DNA of 64,000 nt from Pristionchus mayeri (GCA_036245805.1 BTRK01000004.1:12462001-12526000); one strand, 5' to 3'; shown: positions 1 to 12,513, counted from the first letter of the stretch. Translations and numbers: made by a program. Notes: generated from the sequence alone by a model not told the origin.

Positions 1-95
1 ATCTTATTAGCCTCATGCGTTTCTGTCATTCAGCTGGCGCTTGTTCAGTACTCTATTTTAGTTTCAAAATAATATTTGTAGACTTATCTTCTCAC

Positions 96-1256
96 ATGAT
101 CAGTTATTGGTTATATCGTCAGCTCGTCATTATCATTGGAGTCTGCCTAAATACGACAACAATCTACGTGATATTTTCGAAAACGCCCAAACCTTTGAAA
201 GTATGAACCTTTAAAATCGTCTTTGTGCGCACAGAAACCATTCAGGAGTACGCATTTCTGCTTGTGCTGCAATGTTATACTGATATGTTATCGATTGGCG
301 CCCTTTTCATTGTTAATCCTCGTATGTTTGTCTCTCGGGCTGCAGCTATCGTGATGGCCGATGGTACTTGTCGCACTGTTTCCGACGTTTTGTGCTCCGT
401 CGTAGCAGCTACCCTGAATATGATCCATTCAGGGGCTGTTATTGCCATGTCATTTTGGTACAGGTAAAATCGGACGCTCATCGTTTAATAAGTGATGATT
501 CAGAACCCGAATTTTACTGGAAAAGGGACTGGTTGGCAGGTGGAAACTTGTTTTGATCAGTTTCCTCCTTTTCTTTCCTCATACACTCAATATCGTTGGA
601 TTTGTCCACTCGATGTCGCCTAGAAATGTGGCGGAAGTTGAGATCGATTCTTTCTATCACAAAGGCTACGCGAGCACGTACGGACTATACGGTGAGACAA
701 TTGAAATGCAACTATCGATTTTAGCGTTTCCAATACTCAGGGAACGCACAAATCGACGGTCCGTTACCACTGTTTCTCGGGGGTTACATGATTGTGTATT
801 CAAGTTGTGTGAATGCATATATTTTCATATCTCGCATCAGGGTTTGTTATATGAACAAACTTATACTTTAGTATCAGAAATATGCATTACACAGTCAGCA
901 TTGTAGCTACTATCGCTTCTGCGGGAAAAGTCGAACAACATGAGCGAAATGACGAAAACCTCGCATGAATCACTAGCAAAAGTGAATTTTTTACATGATT
1001 TAATGTGGGAAATAATATCATTCCAGGCTCTTACTATTCATGCGATTCTTCCAATATACGTCTGCTCGATAATGACAATTTTTGCAGTTGCTCAGTTATA
1101 TTTCGAAATTCATTCGCTGCTTGTTGAGAGTTTTGAATATGAAGTATGTTTATTTCAGTAATTAATCATTCAAAATGATGTCTGCAGGTTGCGGTTCTGC
1201 CAACTCTGATCCACCCTTGCCTTACTCTCTATTTTGTGCGACCATACCGAATGTAG
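96..1256 (+). CDS. srd-type chemosensory 7TM receptor (complete)
   Basis: Seven exons (96-200, 246-463, 504-691, 741-841, 931-981, 1027-1143, 1188-1256) splice in phase to about 282 residues. The protein shows TM1 with KTPKPLK, a TM2-TM3 exon ending FWYR, TM4, TM5, the intracellular motif MSEMTK before TM6, and a last exon reading LTLYFVRPYR just before the stop. These are landmarks of the nematode serpentine receptor class delta (srd), presumed ciliary chemoreceptors of sensory neurons. Exon phases match those of the second srd gene at 42668-46251, which supports both models. The acceptor of the 931 exon (GAAAAG) is weak. A TA-flanked transposon begins 50 bp past the stop. The family call rests on recognised motifs; the ligand is unknown. 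Confidence 0.9.
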
Positions 1257-1305
1257 GCACGCTTATTCGATACACATACGTTTTAAAAGGCTAAAAATAC
1301 AACTA

Positions 1306-2217
1306 TTAGGTTGTTGCAAAAGTCCTGTGGTTTTTGTGTCCGCACTTTGAACAATCATAACTCGCGTGTCTCAAATCTTAATCGCCAACAAACATAACAT
1401 TGTTTAGGGGTATGCTTGAACTTTGTTCACACATATTTCAATCAAACCGATCTTGCCACCAACGCAAGAAATTATGATTTACCCAAATGCAAACAGTTGA
1501 CCACATTTTGCTTGAAATTTATTTATCTAGATATTTGGAAGGAAAATCCAAGAAACAACTTCATATTGTTAGCTGAGAAGTAGCATTGATATTCTTTCAA
1601 AAAATAGGTTAGACCTGCCATGTGAGTGGGTTTGAACCAAATTACATGATTGCAAAAATATGAGCAGAGCTCGGCTGCATGTGACTTGTACGTTCTTTTT
1701 TGAATGGAAGACCAAGCCTACAGGCTCCGTCATGTGTGCGCTGTATGCACCCGTGAAGAGGCTATATTCTCATAAAAAATATTGGAGCTTGCTTCTTCTC
1801 CGTTTCAGAAAATTTGAATTTCTTATTTTTCAGAAATATGCAAAATCAACACCGAAATGCAACAATGTAGTCATGTCTAGATCAATGCATTCCTCGAAAG
1901 GGTGTAACTTCCAGCATCCATGAGAAAAAGTGTTTATAGGGTAAAGGTTGGGGCTTCATATAACCACCATTGTTTGAGCATTCATGCTTCAGAGAAAACA
2001 GAAAATTAAGAAATGTTGCGTTTTCGATGGATGAATTTTCGTAATTTTAAGTGGATCCTGTTTTCGCCTCTCTGATTGGGCAATGCTGATAGGGTGCGCA
2101 TATGAAAGAGTATGCAAGGCCTCATTAGTAATCAATATCCCGAAGTTCATCTATCAATCCAACAAGAAGATGGAAGGCAACATTTGAAAATTCCACAGGA
2201 CTTATGCAACAACCTAA
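1306..2217. mobile_element. Tc1/mariner-type nonautonomous element with TA duplication
   Basis: The terminal inverted repeats begin TTAGGTTGTTGC and end GCAACAACCTAA, and about 25 bp pair at each end. TA dinucleotides flank both sides (1304-1305, 2218-2219). The interior of about 910 bp has no open transposase frame, so this is a decayed or nonautonomous copy. The same TIR start recurs in the elements at 8832 and 9533. Confidence 0.85.
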
Positions 2218-2219
2218 TA

Positions 2220-2797
2220 GAACACTGTCAGATTCATCCGCCAACGTTTCATTTGTCGTCGAAATGCGGAATGTAAGAGTATGACAGTTTCCTTCCAAGA
2301 TTACGTAGGATGGGAGAAGATAGCACTCATCACCTTCAATTATGCTGATAAAGCAGATGGTGATAGGCAATCAACAAATCCATACTTTTGAAAAGTGCAG
2401 TTTGTATTTATCGCCTCACTCTCCCAAAATGCATAAGAAAAGTTGTCATCGGTCATCAAACATCAACGATTGCCCTATCGACGATATCGATATCTTCGAA
2501 TCAGACACCCTAAATTGTAATTGCTAATTGACAATACTATGAAAAACGCTGATGCTCATTTACATTTCAATCTTGTTCAGAAAAAAAAATCGTGATGAAC
2601 GTGAAAACAAATCTTTGATGAACTCTGAGGATGAAGAATTAAGTCTCGATTTCTGTAAAACATACATTAGTGATTTCATACGAGGCTTCATTCGCAGAAA
2701 TGATTTATTACACGGTTCCCGCCCAACTTACCATATATCACGCGTGTCGAGTAAGAATCAAATATAATAAGGAGTTGACTGGCACTTTTGCAGTTCC
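2220..2797. other. Intergenic; two weak plus-strand ORFs
   Basis: Between the transposon and the str gene lie two short plus-strand ORFs (2342-2527 and 2552-2767). The second follows a TTCAG and has a charged, protein-like composition, but neither can be joined into a gene or assigned to a family. Nothing else is seen here. Confidence 0.3.
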
Positions 2798-4211
2798 CTA
2801 GTTCGAAATTTCAGATGGTCGAAGTGAATTGATTTTTAAGATATTCTTTCGCCCAAAAGATTGAAGCGCACGCCGATAATCGTTGATAAGCAAAATCATG
2901 ACGAGAGGATCCACTGAAACGTTTTCTGTGAAACGAATCGCAAATTTAAAGTTTAGAGGCTATCACGATTGGCTTCACTTCGATTCTTCTCACCGATTGG
3001 ATAAATCGAAAGAATGGTTGTCATCAACCACGTGGGAGTTGTTAGGGGCGCAGATGAAGAGGCGAAAGGAGCAATGAGTAAGAATGTACTCGGAATGTAG
3101 AGATGAATAGAGGGGATAAGAGACTGAAATGAGCACCCCTTATTTTAATATGTAAAAATGATCAGCAAATTACCAAAACATTTTAAAAAAACCTGAATTA
3201 GCAAGGTGGTAAAGAGATGTTTGTGGTGATTCTTCCAGGCTTGGCTATTCCGTCCATTGCAAGAAAGGCACCGGATTATGCTGTGAACAATCCAGAAGAA
3301 ACAATTATTCCTGTTGCAAAAGCCCCGATGAGTCCAATGATAAACATGATCGAGAGAAGAATATTCGTTGAGATGACGTTATTGCTTTCCTTCAACTCAT
3401 GATCGTGGAGAACTTACAGATACCATGATCACATGCGCTTGGAAAATGATTATTTCAAATGATGGGTCGTCGGGAAAAGGTCTCTGTATGGAGGATAAAT
3501 AGTCACGAAGGTTTTTTTCGAAACTGAAAATACGGTATATTTTTGAGCTGACGCTCCATACGTAAATCCGAATTCCATTACATTCCAATATGCTTTGTTG
3601 AACCTTGAATAGCGTATTGAATCACCTAGGCTGATATCCAAACTGCGTGTACGTTACTACTCCCCATACGATCGAGATAGTAAGACACACACTGCAGATT
3701 AGTGTCACTTTTCTTCCATTGAGATGAGATATGCAGCGGGAATTGCTGAACAGTTCAATATGGATGACTGAAACTTAATGCAAGATTGACTCGAACCTGC
3801 TCATAACCAACGCGCGATATACGAAATGAAAAGAGATAATCACGTAGCTCATCGACATAATTCCACAATATGTTGAGATAAATAGCCTGTTCTGAATAAT
3901 TCCGGGCGAAAATATCAAGAATATGTCTCCAGAAACGATTACTATCTGTACTCGACAATTAGAAATGAATTCGTTATATGACATTCACCGGCTCAAGAAG
4001 GCCTTGAAACACAGTGTGAATAAGGTCAGAGATCAGGAATAACAGTAGTAATTTGCGGTATTCGCGCAAATCCTTTCGAGAATGAAAGCCAACTATGAAC
4101 ATTGCAGCAAAATTCGAGAGAAGGCCGAGAACTTTCAAACGACAATTCCATTTAAGGTTGGATGAAAAAATTCTTACCGACTGGTAGATATACCAGTAAA
4201 GATATTTCCAT
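2798..4211 (-). CDS. str-type chemosensory 7TM receptor (complete)
   Basis: Nine minus-strand exons (4211-4178, 4131-3989, 3945-3797, 3745-3658, 3603-3433, 3395-3346, 3280-3193, 3123-2994, 2913-2798) join in phase to about 322 residues, the usual str length. Visible landmarks are TM1 followed by FHSRKDLREYRK, TM3 ending FHFVYR, the ICL2 stretch ISHLNGRK before TM4, HKHLFTTLLIQ before TM6, and IYPIVDPL with NDYRR at the C-terminus. These match class r (str) receptors of the ODR-10 type. The donor of exon 6 is chosen so that frame is kept into ICL3; if exon 6 is read longer, the frame breaks. The intron between exons 5 and 6 is only 37 bp. Plus-strand ORFs over 2883-3402 are antisense shadows. 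Confidence 0.87.
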
Positions 4212-4796
4212 TCTCTATAGAAAAAAGTAATGTGTTGAAACTAAGATGTGCTGATTGGAGTGAGACGATTTGAACGAAGACCACGTTAATGGCCTCGGGT
4301 TAGAAACGCATGTGTGCCTATAAATCTCTTGATTCCGCCTTTTCAGTCACGTGCTCTATCGCTGGCGAAATATGCTAGCGAAAGGCAATATGGTAGTTAG
4401 TGCCGGGGTAAGGGAGGGGAACGTAATTCGATTCGGCGCTGGTACGCAGTCATTCAACCGATGGATAATTGTCATTACTGACCAGCCAAACCAAGATCAA
4501 GTGCCAATTGGCGTTTTACGAGTGATATTTTTGGAGAGGGGGGAGTAACTAGACTACGGATTTGATTTTTTTTCTTTTTTTTAGATTTGGAAAATGACAA
4601 TTCTTATTTCGAAATCGCCATGTTGTTGAGAAGTGAGCTGCACATTATCACAAACTGAGGCTGAGTGTTCTGACTTTCGTAAATGCAGTTCACACTAACA
4701 TTACACAGTATACGGCGCATTTGGTTAATCGCAAAAAAATAGCCACAAAATTAGCTGCGCGAAGGAGAAAAATGATAACCCATCGTCCGGTCAGAA
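4212..4796. other. Intergenic with a 65-codon ORF of unclear status
   Basis: This is the upstream region of the str gene. A plus-strand ORF at 4351-4548 follows a TTTTCAG and has plausible composition but no recognised motif and no partner exons. The rest is AT-rich with a short polypyrimidine run near 4565-4585. Confidence 0.25.
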
Positions 4797-4907
4797 TCTG
4801 GGTGTGTAAAGAAATTTACGATCTCTTAATTCCGCATACTCTCTCACACTGTCTGACCGGCGAGGGAGTATGCGAAATGAGATCGTAAAATTGTTACACA
4901 GCCCAGA
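4797..4907. repeat. Short palindromic hairpin (CTCTCTC/CCGG family)
   Basis: The arms TCTGGGTGTGTAA and TTACACAGCCCAGA pair, and an inner pair TTCCGCATACTCTC against GAGTATGCGAAA surrounds a GACCGGCGAG centre. It is the first of a dispersed hairpin family found across the window. Confidence 0.75.
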
Positions 4908-5223
4908 TTATTCGTAATTTGTGTTGCAATTTATCGCATTCTTCAGCCGTCTTCTTCAGCCACAACGATAAAAAGTACCAGTGTGTTTTTTTTATATTTG
5001 AACTTTATTGAAGTGTTTGAACTCTGTTGTAAGCTTGAGCAAATTCAGCAAGTTTCAGATTGTCGTTCATGCATCGTTCATACTGTCCCTTTCGTGTTTT
5101 AATACAAGGAGAGTCCAATCAGAGTCGAAGATTTTGAAAACTCACACCGATACAATCTGCGTTTATGAAAAACCAAAGTACCATAGAACAAACTTTCTGA
5201 GAGAATCAACATATTTCTTCAGC
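4908..5223. other. Intergenic, no gene seen
   Basis: AT-rich sequence between the short hairpin and the long palindrome. The open frame at 5008-5259 runs into the palindrome and has no recognisable motif. Confidence 0.4.
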
Positions 5224-6244
5224 GACTTGGCACTGGCCGATAATTATAATTCCTACTGACGTCGCCAATTGGTCGGTCTCCACGAGGGAAATCGACGAGC
5301 ATCGCCAGATTTTCGATCCGCATCCGCGCGGTCGCGGGCGCGGATATCGAAAAATTAACTACGGTAGCTTCGAAATTTTTATATCGACTCCAATCACTGC
5401 GGCGGTAGGGGCGCTGCATTCCTTGACAAATTCTAAGACTTTTTTACTCCGGAGAGTTTTTCGATCAGATTCCATCTAAGGCCGGAAATCGATAATTCCA
5501 CTTTTCTTTCGTACATGAAAGCAGTTCCCCAGAAATTTTTCAAGAACTCCCCTAAATATTATTCGTGATCTAGCTTCTACTTGAATCGATACCTACTCCC
5601 GTAGAACAGCGCGATTCAACTAGACGCGTAAGTTGGTCAAAATGAATTATGGTGTAATTTTTGGGTTACTGTAGGCGAGTGCACAAGTTGGACGACTTTT
5701 CCCAATTGGTGTAGGATAGCCTCAAATTGATTTTCAGACCATTTAACACCTGTTGGGAAATGTCGCCCTAACTTCGCACTCGCATACCGTAACCCAAAAA
5801 TTACACCATAATTCATTCAAAATTCATTTTGACCAACTTACGCGTCTTGTTGAATCGCGCTATTCTATGTGAGAATGTATCGAGTCAAGCAGAAGCTAGA
5901 TCACCAATTATATTTAGGGGAGTTCTTGAAAAATTTCTGGGGAACTGCTTTCATGTACGAACTAAAAGTGGAATTATCGATTTCAGGCGTTAGATGGAAT
6001 CTGATCGACAAACTCTCCGGAATAAAAAAGTCTCAGAATTTGTCAAGGGATGCAGCGCCCCTATCGCCGCAGTCATAGGAGTCGCTTTTAAAATTTCGAA
6101 GCTACCGTAGTTAATTTTTCAAATTCCGCGCCCCGCCCGCGCGGATGCGGATCGAAAATCTGGCGATGCTCGTCGGTTTCCCTCCTGGAGGCCGACCTAC
6201 TGGTGAAGTTAGCAGGAATTCGAATTTTCGGCCAGTGCCAAGTC
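5224..6244. repeat. 1-kb imperfect palindrome (foldback element)
   Basis: The outer ends GACTTGGCACTGGCCGA and TCGGCCAGTGCCAAGTC are exact reverse complements, and matching blocks continue inward. Examples are a GC-rich block with CGGATGCGGATCG (about 5315 against 6145) and a block ACCCAAAAATTACACC near the centre at about 5734. Arms are roughly 500 bp with small indels. It lies between genes, and short ORFs in it are not considered coding. Confidence 0.88.
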
Positions 6245-6793
6245 TATTCCGATTATCTCGGATAGTGTGTTATAGTACCATTGATTTAAAACGTGTTGTG
6301 CGCAGACTGGTAACAATGCAACAACTCGCAAGTCCTTAGGTCAAATTCCGAGCGAGCTGAGATTTGTTTCCGTTTTTCCACCCCCCCCCCCATTTATCAA
6401 ATCCAGAACTGATTGAGCTAGTTCGTGTTTCGACATAAACCGAGTATCCCCGAAGGATGGCAAACAGGTCGTAAATTTCCGTCGTAAATTGATGGAAGTC
6501 AGCGACTATTTAAAGGAGGAGTAAAATCAAACGCGCGCCCGGTTGGAATATGTTTCACCCAGTGACGCACTCTCTTCAAGTCGCGTGCTATCTCGCCCCC
6601 TTCCCTGAGCTTTCCCTGATCTGGCTCCCAGCCAACTAGCTATAACTCTGCTCGGAATGGAGATATCAATGTGAAAATTTCGGAGCTTCTTATCGTTGTG
6701 GAGCTATAGGCAGTGCATATGATAGCCTCAAAAATTAAATTTTGAGTTTACTCCTCCTTTAAACTGCTCTCCAAGAGGAGAAAAAGAATCACA
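6245..6793. other. Upstream region of the DUF148-like gene
   Basis: No coding sequence is supported. It contains a homopolymer C run at about 6381-6391 and A/T-rich blocks. The last 200 bp should hold the promoter of the gene starting at 6794, but no single motif stands out. Confidence 0.4.
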
Positions 6794-9492
6794 ATGCGCC
6801 TTCTTCTCGTTTTTTCTATAATCGCCGGTGCGAGTCTTGCTGCTGAAACGATTGTTGAAGTGAGCTGAATCTGAAATTGTTTGAGCATTGTATTATTTCA
6901 CTCATCCAGAGCTCGACTCCTGCTGCATCGGGAAGAAGAACAGCGGTTGAGCAAACAGAAAAGGTACTAATTTGAATTTGAAACATACAAGTGGCATTTA
7001 GGCAGGAAAGACGGATGCATCTCAGCAAGACGACTTGGTTGCTGAGAAAACGACAGTTGACGCAATTCAGGGCAACGATGCTCACGATTATTTCTACATT
7101 GAGGTGGCATTGTTTACTTTCGAGGAGCAATCGTCTGACTCTCTTCAGTTTGCACGCTCTCTCGCCGGTCGGAGAACCGAGATAGCGTGCAAACTGAAGA
7201 GAGTCAGACGATTGCTCCTTTCGAGAGTAGATAAGTTGGTTTAGGTCTTGATTCCAGAGGAAGTCGCAGTTATAGCTGAACTTACTGAAGATCATGAGGT
7301 TTAATAATCTATTTTTGGTGTGGACCGCGATGATTTTAAGAAACTGAAAGTTGTGATTCACGAATCGATTGATGGATCGGCACCTACTATTTCTGTGGAG
7401 GAACCGTGCAAGGAGGAAGGTTCAGTAGTTTGTATTTTTGACAGAATACCACGATCTCGTTTTCCCTGTACCTCCTAGCCTCTCTAGACAGAGATATAGC
7501 GATGGAGTCCCAAGTCTCTTCTTCATCTCCGAGTCACCCCCGACCGGTTGGGACGCGCGCTTAGACTGAAGAGGAGTCACTTTCGAATCAAGCTTGTAAA
7601 TGTATAATATCACAATTACAGCGATCACCCACTTCTTCCCGTATGCTCACATTTCCGTGAAGCTCGTGCAGGTATTCTATCGCACTTGTGTTCCATCTGA
7701 AATAATCGCTATTGAGAAATTGAACAAAGCGAAACGTGACGAATTCGCCAAGATATTCGATGACAAGAATCAAACTCAAGAGGAGAAGAAGAAGAGGATC
7801 GACAAGTTCTTTGCTGAAAACGGATTGAAGGTTTGTGCGCAAATGCCTACTGACGAAAAATTCGAAATGGTTAAACGACGAGAGAGTGTGGGAACTGAAG
7901 AGACAGTGGCTCGAATTTCGAAAATTCCAGAAAACTCTTCGCTCTGCACGTCGAATCAGCGAGGCGCGCGAGCAGACTCAGCGTAGGCTGCTAAATACAC
8001 TCAAAAGTCTGCCCGAAGCACAAGAAAAGGTTCAAATAATGACTGTTTTAAACTAAAAAATCATTAAGTTTGCGAATTTTTGCAGAATTCTGATTAGAAC
8101 AAATAAGTATTTTAAAACATATACAACTTATCAAATTGTAGCTGAATGGTATCCTCGGCAATGACGCTCTTACTTCCGAGGAAATGAGTGCGCAAGTGAA
8201 GGTGCATCTCAAAAAACTCTCGCCCGATGCAGTCTTCGCACTATTCAGCCTCAGACCGATAAGTAACAAAGATGAGGTTCGGTATTAGAACGTTAACTAT
8301 TCGTCAATATGTTTGATACAGATAAATGAAGAGTTTTGTTAATCAGTAATCTAATCTATTTTTTGAGTTATTCGAGACGTATGCGCTCCGAAATAATCTG
8401 TCAGACACAAACCATGATGAAGATCAAGGAGTAAGTTTGAAAATAATTGTTTTTTATTTGTTTTTTGTCCTATGCTTTAAATTATAATAATTCAAACAAA
8501 CACGTATTCAGTTGGGATAAAATGAGGACCATATTACTCGCAATTGTAATTGTTTTTTCACAATAGTTATTCCAGAAGAGAAAGACGACATCAACGCCTC
8601 CGGGTTCTCCAGCCGACGAGGTGAAATAGCCATTGGGATTTATAGAAAAGATGTAATTTTGCAGTCTTCCACTGCCAAAAATCCCCCCTTCTCCGATCCA
8701 TCCTCCGTTCCAAATGTCTCTCCCTCCGCAGTCACATCCACACCCGTTGCGGCATCAGATGTTAAAATTGCAACGCAGCCCTCTGAAAAGGTATTCATGA
8801 TATTTACAGTGGCGTATGGGACATGGAAATATCAGGTTGTCTCAAAAGTTTCTGACTATTTTCATTTTTTTCATGTTTTCACCTCTCATGTCCTTGGATG
8901 TAGACCGATTTACTTCTGGTCTTCTACCATATACAAGGGCTTGGGTTCACTGTCTAGCGCACATTACCTCAGTCCTAAAGGGCTCGTAAAATTCTCGCGA
9001 TAAACTCTGAAATTCAACGAGTTGGCAAAGGGACTAACTTATTCAAAGGTTCAAAATTCTTCGGAAAACCGTGTGAGGTGCAAATTTAATACACTACTGT
9101 GAACTACTCCCAACATGTTATTCAACAGGGCAATCCTATTTGAGAATTCATCATCAGTAAAATGCGCCAAAAATAGGCATATTTCGACCTTTCGGCAAAA
9201 ATAAATCATTTCTCTCATACCACGCCTCAGAGATTTGATTTCAATGCATGGTTGTATTACATTACCAAGACCCTAACTCATGCTCAAAGGAAAATTGAAA
9301 TATCCGATGGTGACGAGAGCAAACTTGAAAAATTAAATAGTCAGAAACTTTTGAGACAACCTAATACAAGTCCATTGAAAGCGACTCTGTTTTGAGAAAT
9401 ACGTGCAAATGCACTTTGAGAAACAATCGGCGCCGGTTGCGAACACGACTGTTCCTACAGAGGATAGCGAGTGGCAGATCTCCGTTTATTAA
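6794..9492 (+). CDS. Secreted DUF148/SXP-RAL-2-like protein
   Basis: Proposed exons are 6794-6859, 6910-6963, 7002-7103, 7245-7298, 7341-7419, 7622-7830, 7883-8029, 8142-8276, 8368-8430, 8576-8620, 8665-8790 and 9421-9492, all phase-consistent, giving about 383 residues. The first exon encodes a signal peptide (MRLLLVFSIIAGASLAAE). The middle is charged and helical, with KRIDKFFAENGLK and later GNDALTSEEMSAQ, the spacing and composition typical of nematode DUF148/ANIS5 cation-binding secreted proteins. The tail is Ser/Pro/Thr-rich. Acceptors of the 7341 and 7883 exons are weak, so those junctions are uncertain. One intron holds a palindromic hairpin and the last holds a 533-bp MITE. Family placement is by pattern only. 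Confidence 0.6.
7118..7226. repeat. Palindromic hairpin inside an intron
   Basis: The arms CAATCGTCTGACTCTCTTCAG and its complement (about 50 bp each) meet at a CTCTCTCGCCGGTCGG centre. It is nearly the same as the hairpin at 56692-56785 and lies wholly within the intron 7104-7244. Confidence 0.85.
8832..9364. mobile_element. TA-flanked MITE in the last intron of the DUF148-like gene
   Basis: The ends TCAGGTTGTCTCAAAAGTTT and AAACTTTTGAGACAACCTAA pair for about 28 bp, with TA on both sides (8830-8831, 9365-9366). The 533-bp length and lack of an open transposase mark a nonautonomous Tc1/mariner-type element. Confidence 0.88.
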
Positions 9493-9532
9493 TCCATTTC
9501 AATCTTCGATAAACCACATTTATTCACTTCTA

Positions 9533-10798
9533 TGAGGTTGAGTTATAAGTTTTTTCCATTTTTTTCTTTTAAATGTTTCGCATATTCTGGTCTTTGGTTC
9601 TAATTGATTATCATTTTGATATTTACATATCATTAGCGCACGGATGCTCTCTTTAGCGCACTTTAGTCCAGGCCTCTTGAGAGCGCCTAGTGGTCATAGT
9701 GTGAAGTCAAAGTAGCCGTGGCTATGAATGTAGCTTCGACTTTCTCAGATTAGATCTTTCCAGTGAGTCGTTATTGGGCAAAATAATCAACACTATCGTG
9801 AAGTGTGATGAACGTACAGCACAATAACACATGTGATTTGGATTTGGCACAAAAGACCTGTTCACATAAGGTGCAAATTTCAGAGTCGTGTTCAATTCAC
9901 CATGACCAAAATGTGTTTCGTTTACTGCGCATCCGCACACATTGGCCTATCGAAACCAAGAAGATTTCTTCGTTGAGCTTCCTGCATGAAGAGCTTATAT
10001 TTGCTTTATGGTGGGCTCTCACCATTACAATCACAAGCTGCAGTCATCAACACTTATATGATGAAATTTACACATCGAAATCAGTGTATTTCAAAGCTTC
10101 TTGATTAGATGATAGATGGAGGTCCCACATTTGTGTGTTTATCAGCATCAGCTACCCTCGCACTATCCCTCATTAGCTTCGCATAGTCATGGGATTCCTT
10201 CGAATTCAGAAATGGTACTCCAAAAATAACCACTAAAAGTCAAAATTTTGATCGGTGAGGTCAATATCCGGATTTTTAAATAACTCTCATTTTTGAAAAG
10301 GGGATGACGCGAGGTCCCAAATTTCACGAATGGTAAAGTTACCCCATACAGTATGATTAAAGCGCTCCTATACAAAAGCCAGTCACTATAGCATATAAGG
10401 TAAGAAAGTTGCCAACTCAAGTGTAATTTCTTTTCTACATGGCTCATTTGCAATTCTCTAATCCTGGGATTGAGTAAGCTAGCACCGCTTTCAACCACTT
10501 TTTTGAAAGAGCATTCAAGGGGCTTTTCAATAACGTATGTGAAGATGTCCAGCCTATTTTCCCTGCAAAGAAACAGCGAGCCCAACTCTTTCAAAATTTT
10601 CGTAAAAAATTCGATCGTGATTAACGATCGATTACTTCAATGATTTAAAAGCACGGCACAATTCGAACATAAGATTATAAGTGTGAACTATACCCCTACA
10701 TTATCCTACGGATCTGCACTGATAGGATTTTAAGAGCGCTTTTTAGTTGACTTTGAATTGCACCACCAAAATTGGAAAAAACTTATGACTCAACCTAA
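9533..10798. mobile_element. TA-flanked Tc1/mariner-like element, decayed
   Basis: The left end TGAGGTTGAGTTATAAGTTT pairs with the right end AAACTTATGACTCAACCTAA, and TA flanks both sides (9531-9532, 10799-10800). At 1266 bp it is the size of a full mariner. The plus-strand reading near 9985-10030 has a Trp-Trp segment like the middle of mariner transposases, but frames are broken throughout. A minus-strand 135-codon ORF at 10187-10594 is open but has no transposase motif I can name. Confidence 0.8.
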
Positions 10799-10800
10799 TA

Positions 10801-11599
10801 CAATTGAACATCAAGTTCTCAAAGCAAATAAACGGTGAACACAAAAATTTTAATTCACATGAAATTGCGCGCAGTTTTTATGAATCGAGTAAACCTGAAA
10901 TAAATGATAAATGTTATCCATCATATCTGTATTTCAGACTCTATTTGATTAACGATTATACCCTCGAATCGTCTCTTTAATGTTCCCCAGGAAGGCTATG
11001 CATCCAAAGTGCACCTTGAAACCACAAATGTGAAACATTTATTTTTACATGTTGTGAAATGTCACATGCACGCACAGCGTGATGAGCATCATTCTTTGAG
11101 ATATTCGATTCTTGGCGGATACCATTGTGTTGCTGTTTATGTGGTAGAAGGTCATGGCGGACAGAAAGGTAGATGTGAAAAATCCAAGCAGGGGAATAAT
11201 GTCCGTAAGAAGGAGGACCAGAAAGAGACGTAATATGAATCGACCATTGAGCTGTAAGTTTTAAATATTCCATCTTTCGACCTATTATCGTTTAACAATT
11301 TGAACACCCAAAAAACAAAAATATTATAACATTCCAAAAATATTTTTGTAGGCGTCCCGATTATTGAGAATGTCGATTATGTAGGAGGGTTGCCAACTCA
11401 GTAAAATATCTATTATGTACCCTCGAGTTAAGGAAGGAGTGAACGTAAAATCGACTTAACAATCATACAAGATTCCACAATCGTACTCTCAGAATACATA
11501 AGATCTAACCACTGCGATACGGAAGACTGGTCAAGTCGCCTTTCTAGATTCAGTCAATATTAAGCACTGTCCTCAATATTCAGACAGTAGCACTCTCTT
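10801..11599. other. Intergenic, no gene supported
   Basis: Overlapping ORFs on both strands at 10977-11337 are open but give no recognisable motif or splice chain. The rest is AT-rich. Confidence 0.35.
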
Positions 11600-12006
11600 T
11601 ACAAGGGAATGGTACGCGCACTCGGTAAAATTATTGAATCTGACAGATTGGACCTTAATCTGGACCATGAGTACATTCGAAACCTTGCTTTAGAAAATGC
11701 GCGATTTTTGTTTTGACTGGAGAACGCACTCACTGGAGAACATAATACATCCCATGCGGCTAATCGCACCCCATTTATCGATTTATCTGGCTTACAATTA
11801 TCGATTTATCAATTATCGAATTATCGAATTATCGAATTATGTATCGATTTATCTGGCTCTGGCTCGATTTATCTGGATTTATCTGGCTTGTCAAAACAAA
11901 AAAGCGCATTTTCTGAAACATAGTTTCGAATGTACTCATGGTCCTGATTGAGGTCCAATATGTCAGGTCCCATATTTTTACCGAGTGCGCGTTCCATTCC
12001 CTTGTT
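11600..12006. repeat. Inverted repeat with AT-rich spacer
   Basis: The left arm (about 11600-11725) begins ACAAGGGAATGG and pairs with the right arm (about 11893-12006) ending CCATTCCCTTGT. Both carry a CATGAGTACATTCGAAAC block in opposite orientation. The spacer at about 11765-11890 is a degenerate tandem array of ATCGATTTATC and TCGAATTA units. Confidence 0.8.
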
Positions 12007-12513
12007 AGGATAGGCACGCCGTAGACAGATTACTAGAGCAAAAAACGACCAAACTTCCTTCGCCCTCTTATTTAGCAAACAAAAAATAATTGAGAAGACA
12101 CTAATGGAGGGTTTGAGTTCAAACATGCACGCTGAAGATAATCCGAGCAACCGCTTATCCGAATGTAATCTCACAAATATCCATCTCGCAATGCGTGCGT
12201 TTGCGTCTTTGTTTGGATTCGCGTCCATGGAAATGTCGAGAGTTTTATCATGCAATAAACAAAATTTGAAGTGAGGTAACGAAGTCATGCTAAACCATGC
12301 ATTGAAATGAGGTACTCAGTACATTGGTAAATACAACACAGTTTGTACGGGCCTTAGTATGCATATGATGTTGGAAAATGTATGATTTTGATAATTAGAT
12401 GAGAAAGTAAGTTAGACTAGAATACTACATTGCAAATACCTATGGCTTCCTTAGAACTTAGAATGTACTTGTAAAAGTGCTTCATATAAAAGTTCTAAAG
12501 CTCGTCAACATGT
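12007..12513. other. Intergenic, nothing recognised
   Basis: The minus-strand ORF that covers 11869-12288 runs into the inverted repeat and shows no domain. No RNA gene or transposon end is seen. Confidence 0.35.

Noticed and set aside
3217..3402. Plus-strand 61-codon ORF with hydrophobic runs
   Set aside because: It is antisense to the TM5/ICL3 part of the str gene at 2798-4211.
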